Source: Jeotgalibacillus sp. S-D1 (GTDB lineage Bacteria; Bacillota; Bacilli; Bacillales; Jeotgalibacillaceae). Taken from it: DNA of 64,000 nucleotides. The notes beneath the pieces are model-generated. The model was given only the letters and a program-made list of their open reading frames with translations, was not told where the DNA came from and ran no database searches. Made by a program: the position numbers and the translations under genes. The DNA lies in NCBI RefSeq assembly GCF_004358665.1, contig NZ_SMZR01000002.1, positions 372,001 to 436,000 on the forward strand, written 5' to 3'. The first letter of the stretch is position 1. Each line of letters starts with the position of its first letter. Below, piece by piece: positions 57,826 through 64,000 of this stretch.

Positions 57826-58266
57826 TTATTTTAGGTTAAACAAACCCTTTCCAGTTTGCATATCTACTGGCAATGATGAATGCTCGTGTACTATTAGCCA
57901 GGATTCATTTGTATTTTTTAAGCCAAATGTAAAACGGTTTGTCATTTGACGATGTTTCTCTTCATGTTCGCCTTTGTAAGCAGCAAACGTAACAGCACAA
58001 TGTACGAATGCAAGATTATTATTCTCCTCAATCGTTACATCATTAAACGCTACTTTTAATACATATCCGTCCTCACTCAAACCATCAAACCACTCAATTA
58101 CATTGTCTCTCCATGAAGAAATACCCTTACACTCCCAGTTCCCCCAGCAGTCATAAATATGTACATCAGCAGCATAGGCAGAAAGGAATTTTTCAACATC
58201 TTTTTCATAAACGGCAGATTTGTAATTTTCAAGAACGTCCTGAACCATCCGAATACTACTCGCCAT
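57826..58266 (-). CDS. SnoaL-like (NTF2 fold) protein, 146 aa
   Basis: NTF2-like fold with the pattern VLENYKSAVYEKDVEKFLSAYAADVHIYD, then CWGNWECKGISSWRDNV and a strand-rich C-terminus (MTNRFTFGLKNTNESWLIVHEHSS). Family members are isomerases, hydrolases or ligand binders of various types. Ribosome site AAGGAG. Function not predictable. Confidence 0.83.
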   Translation of the reverse strand: MASSIRMVQDVLENYKSAVYEKDVEKFLSAYAADVHIYDCWGNWECKGISSWRDNVIEWFDGLSEDGYVLKVAFNDVTIEENNNLAFVHCAVTFAAYKGEHEEKHRQMTNRFTFGLKNTNESWLIVHEHSSLPVDMQTGKGLFNLK

Positions 58267-58314
58267 AAAGTCATCTCCTTGATGAAAAGTTAAGTTCGAT
58301 TTTATGGTACCTTA

Positions 58315-58686
58315 TTAGTCATTCTTAAAGGTATGGACAGGGCGAATCTCGATGCGCCACCCAAATTCTTCGCCTTTATTTACTTGTGTTGTCGGATGAA
58401 TAGAGGCGAGCTTAATCGCTTCATCCATGTTCTCTGCTTCAAAAATGAATATGCTGCCAATCAACTCTTTCGTTTCTGTGAACGGACCATCTGTGACGAT
58501 TACCTTACCGTCCACACGACGCAAGTTTTTGGTCTCTGACTCCAGACCTGCATCAAGCAGCACCTTACCGCTTTGATATAATTTCTCAGTGTGCGGCTGG
58601 CATTCATCCATCAAAGCCTCAATCTCTGCTGCTGGTCGTGCATGCATTTTTTCAGCGTTAAAATAGCCCATACATAGAAATATCAT
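58315..58686 (-). CDS. YciI/DGPF-family protein, 123 aa
   Basis: The DGPF motif is visible in VIVTDGPFTETKELIGS, with the following FIFEAENMDEAIKLASIHP typical of the YCII-related family. In other bacteria these are often next to ECF sigma genes. ATG 58686 lies eight bases after AGGAG; 58692 also possible. Predicted small cytosolic protein, function unknown. Confidence 0.87.
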   Translation of the reverse strand: MIFLCMGYFNAEKMHARPAAEIEALMDECQPHTEKLYQSGKVLLDAGLESETKNLRRVDGKVIVTDGPFTETKELIGSIFIFEAENMDEAIKLASIHPTTQVNKGEEFGWRIEIRPVHTFKND

Positions 58687-58896
58687 GATCATCTCTCCTA
58701 AATCATTTTTTTTCTATTCATACATCGATCACCAAACCAAAAAATCGAAAACTAAATTGAAATCCTTCACATGTTCAATTTATTTTAACATAAATATCCA
58801 AACATTCTGATAATAATCATATAAATGAACATGTAACAAAACGATTGATAAAAGAAGCCGCGAAAACCGTCCCAACGCTTCCCCATTGCAACCCAA

Positions 58897-58926
58897 CATT
58901 ATATACAATACAATTCATTATATATA
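58897..58926. promoter_or_regulatory. Probable GntR operator half-sites
   Basis: CATTATATACA (58897-58907) and CATTATATATA (58916-58926) repeat 19 bases apart, just before the regulator gene. The same motif recurs before kduD at 59679. Confidence 0.5.
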
Positions 58927-58964
58927 ACCTTATAAAATCTAATCGTCATAAAGGACTGTATGAG

Positions 58965-59603
58965 ATGTCGAAAACCAAAAAAGTGAATACGCTTATTTCC
59001 CTCAAAGATGAAGTGAAAGAGAAACTGAGAGAGGATATTATTATGTCTAAGCTCAAGCCCGGCGACCGGATTGTGGAAACAGAAGTGGCCAAAAGGCTGG
59101 GGATCAGTCAGGTGCCAGTAAGAGAGGCACTTAGGGGCTTAGAGGAAGAAGGGCTCATTAAAACGATTAAGTACAGGGGTGCCTTTGTATCTGAAATTGA
59201 TCCCGTTGAAATCTATCATATGTTTTCATTAAGAGCGAAGATTGAAACAGATGCCATTGAATTGATTCTCCCCCAGCTGACCAGAAGACATTTTGGTGAG
59301 TTATACGATATCGTGGACAAAATGAAATACGCGGAGAAGGATTATGCAGTCCAGTCGCAGCTGGATATGGAGTTTCATCGAACGATCATTGAGTGGTCCA
59401 ATGTAGAAGTGTATTTACGAATTTGGGGAATGTTAACGAATCATATCCGCAGATACATCACGTTATTGAATCCCAAGGTTCAGATCCTTCCAGAGGAAGT
59501 CCACCAATACCATCAAGCCCTTGTGGAAACGCTGGAAGAAAAAGATGTAGAGAAAGCGAAAGTCGTTTTCAAGGAACATATTATGAAAATGGTTGAAAAA
59601 TAG
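58965..59603 (+). CDS. GntR-family (FadR/FCD subgroup) regulator
   Basis: 212 residues from ATG 58965 (AAAGGA upstream); a longer reading to 58845 covers the operator region. The winged helix is LREDIIMSKLKPGDRIVETEVAKRLGISQVPVREALRGLEEEGLI; the C-terminal helical FCD domain has metal or acid-binding positions (MEFHRTIIEW, HHEAL-like HQYHQALVETL). It lies just upstream of a kduD-like gene and both have CATTATATA motifs in front, suggesting control of hexuronate breakdown. Confidence 0.9.
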   Translation: MSKTKKVNTLISLKDEVKEKLREDIIMSKLKPGDRIVETEVAKRLGISQVPVREALRGLEEEGLIKTIKYRGAFVSEIDPVEIYHMFSLRAKIETDAIELILPQLTRRHFGELYDIVDKMKYAEKDYAVQSQLDMEFHRTIIEWSNVEVYLRIWGMLTNHIRRYITLLNPKVQILPEEVHQYHQALVETLEEKDVEKAKVVFKEHIMKMVEK

Positions 59604-59613
59604 ACGCAAAACA

Positions 59614-59645
59614 AAGACCTCTATCTAATTATAGGTAGGGGTCTT
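59614..59645 (+). terminator. Terminator-like hairpin after the GntR gene
   Basis: AAGACCTCTATCT pairs with AGGTAGGGGTCTT, allowing mismatches. The T run is poor, so it may only partly stop transcription. Confidence 0.55.
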
Positions 59646-59660
59646 GTCGTGACTCATATT

Positions 59661-59690
59661 ATTATATATAATAATTAACATTATATATAA
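59661..59690. promoter_or_regulatory. Probable GntR operators before kduD
   Basis: ATTATATATAAT (59661-59672) is a perfect palindrome, and CATTATATATAA (59679-59690) repeats the motif seen before the regulator. Confidence 0.5.
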
Positions 59691-59758
59691 AATAAAGGCT
59701 GAGTTTTCATTTAATGGAATGATAGACTAACAAAAAAATTCAATAAGGAGAGATACAT

Positions 59759-60520
59759 ATGGCTAAGAATTTATTTGATTTAACTGGAAAGGTAGCTGCT
59801 ATTACGGGGGCTACCCGTGGGATTGGACGGTCAATGGCAATCGCTCTTGCAGAGGCCGGAGCAGATATTGCGATCCTTCAGCGGAATCCTGAGCAGACGG
59901 ATGTGAAGGAACAAATTGAACAGCTCGGCAGAAAGTGCTCCATTATTCCATGCGATCTTGAAAAGGTAGAAGAAGTGAAATCGGCTATTCCCAATGTCAT
60001 TTCGACATTCGGAACAATTGATATATTAGTAAATAATGCAGGGATTCAGCGCAGGTCGCCTTCCGTTGATTTCGCTGAATCCGATTGGGACGATGTTCTA
60101 TCGATTAATCTAAAAGTGGTCTGGCTATTATGCCAGGAGGCAGGACGTCATATGGTTGCAAAAGGCGAAGGCAAAATCATAAACACCGCTTCCCTCCTTT
60201 CTTACCAGGGAGGATTGACCGTGCCGGCGTATGCAGCAGCAAAAGGCGGTGTGGCACAACTCACAAAAGCCCTCTCCAATGAATGGGCAAAAGAGGGTGT
60301 CAATGTAAACGCGATCGTCCCGGGCTATATTGCTACAGACATGAACACCGCCTTAATTGGCGACCCAATCAGAAGCAAGCAGATTCTTGACCGAATTCCA
60401 GCAGACAGATGGGGAGAACCCGATGATTTTAAAGGAACTGTCGTCTATTTAGCTTCGGAAGCTTCCAATTATGTACATGGTCATTTAGCAGCTGTGGATG
60501 GAGGATGGCTTGGGAGGTAG
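59759..60520 (+). CDS. kduD: SDR family dehydrogenase, KduD-like
   Basis: 253 residues, classical SDR: cofactor motif TGATRGIGRS, NNAGIQRR, the catalytic serine in INTASLLSYQGG, and Tyr/Lys in YAAAKGGV. The KduD-specific pattern (NNAGIQRRSP, ASLLSYQGG, VPGYIATDMNTAL, VDGGWLGR) points to 2-dehydro-3-deoxy-D-gluconate 5-dehydrogenase, which acts in pectin and uronate breakdown. Ribosome site AAGGAGAG. The usual partner kduI is not adjacent. Confidence 0.87.
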   Translation: MAKNLFDLTGKVAAITGATRGIGRSMAIALAEAGADIAILQRNPEQTDVKEQIEQLGRKCSIIPCDLEKVEEVKSAIPNVISTFGTIDILVNNAGIQRRSPSVDFAESDWDDVLSINLKVVWLLCQEAGRHMVAKGEGKIINTASLLSYQGGLTVPAYAAAKGGVAQLTKALSNEWAKEGVNVNAIVPGYIATDMNTALIGDPIRSKQILDRIPADRWGEPDDFKGTVVYLASEASNYVHGHLAAVDGGWLGR

Positions 60521-60597
60521 TTAAATTACTGAACCTATTAAGAAATCGCGGATTCCATTTTACTTATTATTTCTTATAATTTTTAACTCAAAAAATC

Positions 60598-60632
60598 CCG
60601 CTAGCAGTCAATTTACTGTTAGCGGGTTTATT
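60598..60632. terminator. Terminator between kduD and the converging hrtA gene
   Basis: CCCGCTAGCAGT (60598-60609) pairs with ACTGTTAGCGGG (60616-60627) with one mismatch, followed by TTTATTAAT; A runs on the left make it bidirectional. Confidence 0.87.
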
Positions 60633-60659
60633 AATTTCTATTGAGTGGATGGTTTCCTT

Positions 60660-61325
60660 CTACACCACAACCCCATCCCGCATCTCAACCACCCTATCCG
60701 CATACTGAAGCATTTCCTCATCATGCGTCACGAGTAAAACAGCAATGCCCATTTGTTTGGTGAGCGTCTGGATCTGTTTCATGATGTCATGTGATCGTTT
60801 TGAATCAAGGGCGGCGGTTGGTTCATCGGCAAATAAGATCTTTGGCTGATGAACCAGTGCGCGTGCAATCGCTACCCGCTGTTTTTCGCCTCCTGAAAGA
60901 GAGGCAGGATAGGCGTTTTTCCGATGGGTTAACCCAACCTGTTCAATCATTTGCGCAGTCGCCGCTTTTCTCTCTTTTTTTGAAAGCGCAGAGTGCGCCA
61001 CATCAAGCATAAGGGAAAGCTGCTCTTCGACGGTTAAGAAAGGAACAAGATGCGCAGATTGAAACACAAAACCAAACGCCGAAGCGCGAATCTGCCGGAT
61101 CTCTTCCTGGTTCATCAATGTCAGATCCTTCCCTTCAAAGAGCACGCTGCCGTCCGAAGAAGACTGCAGACCTGCTGCGATCGTCAGCAGCGTGCTTTTT
61201 CCCGAGCCCGATGTTCCAACGAGTGCTGTCACTTCACCCTCGTGAAGCGTGATATCGACTCCCTTTAACACCTCTTCCACCGTTTCCCCGCTGCGAAATG
61301 ATTTTCTGATGTCCTTGATCTGCAT
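60660..61325 (-). CDS. hrtA: Heme efflux ABC transporter ATPase, HrtA-like
   Basis: 221 residues, the length of S. aureus HrtA. Walker A GTSGSGKST, Q-loop FVFQSAHLVPFLTVEEQL (very close to HrtA), signature LSGGEKQRVAIARAL, Walker B ILFADEPTAALD, H-loop LLVTHDEEM. With the HrtB-like permease it forms a MacB-fold pump that removes toxic heme from the membrane. It starts two bases after the permease stop, with GAGAGGTG upstream. An HssRS-like pair is encoded upstream. Confidence 0.85.
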   Translation of the reverse strand: MQIKDIRKSFRSGETVEEVLKGVDITLHEGEVTALVGTSGSGKSTLLTIAAGLQSSSDGSVLFEGKDLTLMNQEEIRQIRASAFGFVFQSAHLVPFLTVEEQLSLMLDVAHSALSKKERKAATAQMIEQVGLTHRKNAYPASLSGGEKQRVAIARALVHQPKILFADEPTAALDSKRSHDIMKQIQTLTKQMGIAVLLVTHDEEMLQYADRVVEMRDGVVV

Positions 61326-61327
61326 AC

Positions 61328-62356
61328 TTACACCTCTCCCTGCTGAATCGCCTGCAACGGCTCAACTTTTTTGATCTGGATGCCGGACAGCGTCGCCCCG
61401 ACAAATCCAACCGCTAAAAAGACCACTGAAAGCAGAAGTGTCGTTTCCACCGGTAGACTAAATGGCAGATTGGCTGGTGCAATCATGGTAAATCCTTGGC
61501 TTAACAGAGCTGAAAGTGCCAATGAAACAAGTGCAATCGCCATCATCTGCATCCACATCATCCTAAACAGTGTGCTGGTTTTCACACCAATTCCTTTTAA
61601 TATGCCGTACAGCTTTATCTTCTGCACATTCATCATATAAAAGAAAATCGCAAAGAGCAGACCGCTGATCACCACAAGAAACCATACAATCATATTCAAT
61701 GACAGCTGCTCGGCGCTGTAGCTTGGAATTAAATCCAGAAAATTCGCTTTCGAAAATGACTGCAGTCCTGCTGCCTGAACGGTTTCCTCACCTGGAACAA
61801 ACAATAGCTGCATCTCCTCAGCCCGGAACATTTTCTCGTAATCTTCAAGCGAGATAAACGCAACAGGTGAATGGCTATACGTGGTTTGTTTAACAAAACC
61901 GGCTGCAGTAAAATTCATATCCGACTGCTCATGAAGCAGCTCTTCACCCACTGATTGATCTTCAGCAAGTGATTCATCTAAAAAGACTTCTCCCTGCGCC
62001 GGTTCTTCAAAATAAGAAGCACCGGTTGATGCAACAAAGGCAACACTCTGCTGCTTCTCTTCATTATCTTTCAGAAAGCCCATTTGAATGGAGAGGCCTA
62101 CCGCCTCTGGATAATCACTCAAAACCTTCTCCTGGATTTGGGGATCAATTCTTGAATAAGTAACGGTTTCTTCTGCATCCTCACTCATTAAAAACGTTCC
62201 GTCCGGCAGATCCTTTATAAGCGATGCATTATCCTGTGATAATCCATTTGCCAGTCCTGAGATCATAAATGTAAGAAAGCTTACAAGAAAAATAATTGAT
62301 CCTAAAATCACAAACTTTGTTTTGTTTCTCGTCATTTCTTTCCATGCCAGCTTCAT
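61328..62356 (-). CDS. hrtB: Heme efflux permease, HrtB-like
   Basis: 342 residues of the FtsX/MacB type: one N-terminal helix, a large extracellular domain (about 40-215) and three C-terminal helices. MKLAWKEMTRNKTKFVILG, FISGLANGLSQDN-like MISGLANGLSQDN, FFYMMNVQKIKLYGILKGIGVKT and PLQAI near the end match HrtB well. Ribosome site GACGGAGG. Its promoter region holds an HssR-type direct repeat. Confidence 0.85.
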   Translation of the reverse strand: MKLAWKEMTRNKTKFVILGSIIFLVSFLTFMISGLANGLSQDNASLIKDLPDGTFLMSEDAEETVTYSRIDPQIQEKVLSDYPEAVGLSIQMGFLKDNEEKQQSVAFVASTGASYFEEPAQGEVFLDESLAEDQSVGEELLHEQSDMNFTAAGFVKQTTYSHSPVAFISLEDYEKMFRAEEMQLLFVPGEETVQAAGLQSFSKANFLDLIPSYSAEQLSLNMIVWFLVVISGLLFAIFFYMMNVQKIKLYGILKGIGVKTSTLFRMMWMQMMAIALVSLALSALLSQGFTMIAPANLPFSLPVETTLLLSVVFLAVGFVGATLSGIQIKKVEPLQAIQQGEV

Positions 62357-62399
62357 CTTAATTCCTCCGTCCTGCTTGATACTTACAGCATAAGCACCC

Positions 62400-62419
62400 T
62401 ACATGAACGGAAGATGAAC
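62400..62419 (-). promoter_or_regulatory. HssR-type direct repeat before hrtB
   Basis: On the minus strand GTTCATCTT-CC-GTTCATGTA, a direct repeat with a two-base spacer, matches the S. aureus HssR site GTTCATATT-N2-GTTCATATT at most positions. It lies about 45-65 bases before the hrtB ATG. Confidence 0.75.
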
Positions 62420-62432
62420 GGCAGGTAACAAT

Positions 62433-63794
62433 TTAATCGATGGACTGAAGCCTCACTTCTACAAGTGTTCCTTCATTAGGTGTACTCTCGATTCTAATTT
62501 CTCCCTGATGAAGATCAATAATTTCTTTTACGATCGAAAGACCAAGCCCCGACCCTTTTTGAGCGCGCGCTTCATCTGCCCGGTAAAAACGGTCAAACGC
62601 CCGCTCAATTTCCGTTTCAGACATCCCGACTCCATTATCTTTAACGCGTACCGCCACATCAGCACCCTCAACCCAGACCTTTACCGAAATCATGCCGCCT
62701 GGGTCACTGTATTTCGCCGCATTGGTTAAAAGGTTTTCCCAAACCGTCTGCAATAAAATCGCGTTTCCTTTAACGACTGCGTCCTCTGCTTTTATCGTGA
62801 CCGCGTGCTCCTTTTCCTCAAAAACATAACGGAGACGTTCGACCGATTCCTGCACTTGTTTGCCCACTGTCACCCTTTCAAAGGTCTCCAGCTCTTCCTG
62901 GTCAAACGATGCCAGCGTCAGAAGCTGGTTGGTTAAAAGAGAGATCCGGTTGACCTCCTCCCCAATGACCTCCTGAATCTCCTTTTGTTTATGTATCGGA
63001 GATTTTTCAAGCAGGGCAAGGCTGCTCTGAATGGTATGAAGCGGAGACTGAATATCATGCGATACATGATGCACAAACTCTTTTCGCTTACTGATGGACC
63101 GCTCCATTTGAGCGCGCATGGCAACAAAACGGTCTGCAAGTCTTCCGATCTCATCCTTCCGTCTGATCAGAACCGGCCGGTCAAACGACTCCCCTGTCAT
63201 TTCCTCAGCCGCGACTGTCAGCGTGGAAATAGGTGTAATTAAAAAGCGCGCAACGATCGTCATCCCGATAAAACTCAGGATCACAATTCCTGCAGCTAAT
63301 CCGCCAAACAACCAGTGCAGCTCCTGAAACAGCAGCCCAATATTCGGCCGCAGGAATAAGGCGTACGTTTCCCCGTCAATCTCAACCGGAACGCCAACCG
63401 TATTGCGAAGCTCATTGGCGAAAAAGCCTGTGACAAACGCTTCTCTTGGAAAATCACGTATTCCGTTATATTCCTCACCACTTAACACCTGTGAAATGAC
63501 CTCTTCATCCAGTGACTCATTCCGGTAGCTCCCCCCATAACGCAGCACCTCGGTTCCGCTGGTTACATATAGCTGATAGCCTGATTCACCCAATAGTTCA
63601 AGTGAAGCATCCGCCCGCTCGGCAGGTCCCTCTTCTACAAAGGACGCAAATGACTGGGCAATCGCTAAATTTTTGTCGTTATTGTCCTGTTTCAAATTCA
63701 AATCATAATAAATATTCATGGCAAAAAAGCCAATCAGACTGCTGACAAGCATCGTCATAAACGTGAACCAGATAAACTTCACATATAAACTCAT
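62433..63794 (-). CDS. hssS: Sensor histidine kinase, HssS-like
   Basis: 453 residues, near the length of HssS. Two N-terminal membrane segments flank an extracellular sensor of about 130 residues; then HAMP, a His-kinase domain with the phosphorylated histidine in HHVSHDIQSPLHTIQ, and an HATPase with NLLTNAAKYSD, DNGVGMS and GSGLGLSIVKEI. It probably senses heme at the membrane. Its ATG overlaps the regulator's TGA by four bases. Confidence 0.82.
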   Translation of the reverse strand: MSLYVKFIWFTFMTMLVSSLIGFFAMNIYYDLNLKQDNNDKNLAIAQSFASFVEEGPAERADASLELLGESGYQLYVTSGTEVLRYGGSYRNESLDEEVISQVLSGEEYNGIRDFPREAFVTGFFANELRNTVGVPVEIDGETYALFLRPNIGLLFQELHWLFGGLAAGIVILSFIGMTIVARFLITPISTLTVAAEEMTGESFDRPVLIRRKDEIGRLADRFVAMRAQMERSISKRKEFVHHVSHDIQSPLHTIQSSLALLEKSPIHKQKEIQEVIGEEVNRISLLTNQLLTLASFDQEELETFERVTVGKQVQESVERLRYVFEEKEHAVTIKAEDAVVKGNAILLQTVWENLLTNAAKYSDPGGMISVKVWVEGADVAVRVKDNGVGMSETEIERAFDRFYRADEARAQKGSGLGLSIVKEIIDLHQGEIRIESTPNEGTLVEVRLQSID

Positions 63795-64000
63795 CGTGCC
63801 ACCTCAATCTTGTATCCGACACCCCGCACCGTCACAATCTTCACATCAGGCGCAAACTCCATCAGCCGACCCCGGAGCCTCTTAATATGTACATTCACGG
63901 TCTGTTCATCTCCAGTAAAATCAAGTCCCCAGATCCGCTCGATGATCTGATCCCGCGACAATACCTGTTGTGGATTGGCAGCAAACAGCGACAGCAGTTC
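63791..64000 (-). CDS. hssR: OmpR-type response regulator, HssR-like, C-terminal part
   Basis: The last 69 codons of an OmpR/PhoB winged-helix domain: ELLSLFAANPQQVLSRDQII, then WGLDFTGDEQTVNVHIKRLR and TVRGVGYKIEVAR before the TGA. The receiver domain lies beyond the window. Assigned as HssR because of the kinase, the HrtAB-like pump and the direct-repeat binding site. The gene is truncated only by the window edge. Confidence 0.8.
   Translation of the reverse strand, partial: ELLSLFAANPQQVLSRDQIIERIWGLDFTGDEQTVNVHIKRLRGRLMEFAPDVKIVTVRGVGYKIEVAR

Overview
The window reads as chromosomal DNA of a spore-forming, competence-capable Bacillaceae (Firmicutes) of low to moderate G+C. Evidence: a GerA-family germinant receptor operon, a ComK homologue, LXG-type polymorphic toxins, LytR-CpsA-Psr wall assembly, YesM/YesN and HssRS-like two-component systems, strong AGGAGG ribosome sites and frequent GTG/TTG starts. 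The genus cannot be named from sequence alone. No rRNA, tRNA, CRISPR array or intact insertion sequence was seen.

Layout. 1-2.2 kb: small lipoprotein and membrane genes and an LCP wall enzyme. 2.2-12.8 kb: a minus-strand sugar-type ABC import and catabolic operon (binding protein, two permeases, cupin, Gfo/Idh/MocA dehydrogenase, sugar isomerase, Tm-1-like UPF0261 protein, PEP-hydrolase-like TIM barrel), opposite a YesM/YesN sensor-regulator pair. 13-18 kb: an LXG toxin with a WHH nuclease tip, its SUKH immunity gene, and a bank of orphan, frameshifted and remnant immunity/toxin pieces. 18-24.5 kb: a small sigma factor, a lipoprotein, a duplicated array of 21-bp-spaced repeats, comK with a ComK-box-like promoter, an NlpC/P60 hydrolase and a TetR/MFS unit with matching operators. 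24.5-28 kb: FixH-like and PepSY membrane proteins; a self-regulated psd operon. 28.3-36 kb: a second ABC sugar operon with a GntR/LacI-type regulator and a cre site. Neither sugar operon carries its own ATPase, so both probably borrow a shared one of the MsmX type.

36-47.8 kb: DinB, TetR and a divergent ABC-2 exporter; a GNAT acetyltransferase behind a possible leader-peptide attenuator; a DUF3977-like gene broken by a nonsense codon; a second LXG toxin whose first 254 residues almost equal the first one but whose tip looks NAD-targeting; and a gerK-like operon (A, C, small D, B). 47.8-56.7 kb: small membrane genes, a LytTR regulator, and what looks like a ribosomal peptide (bacteriocin/RiPP) operon: a 65-residue two-cysteine precursor, ABC ATPase and permease, a PqqD-like/M50 protease fusion and a small membrane protein, with no recognisable radical SAM or lanthionine enzyme. 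56.8-60.6 kb: small stress-type enzymes and a GntR/KduD pair. 60.6-64 kb: an HssRS-HrtAB-like heme sensing and efflux locus with a recognisable HssR direct repeat before hrtB.

The most distinctive features are the peptide operon, the 21-bp periodic array before comK, and the decaying LXG toxin/immunity cassettes bounded by a family of related terminator hairpins.
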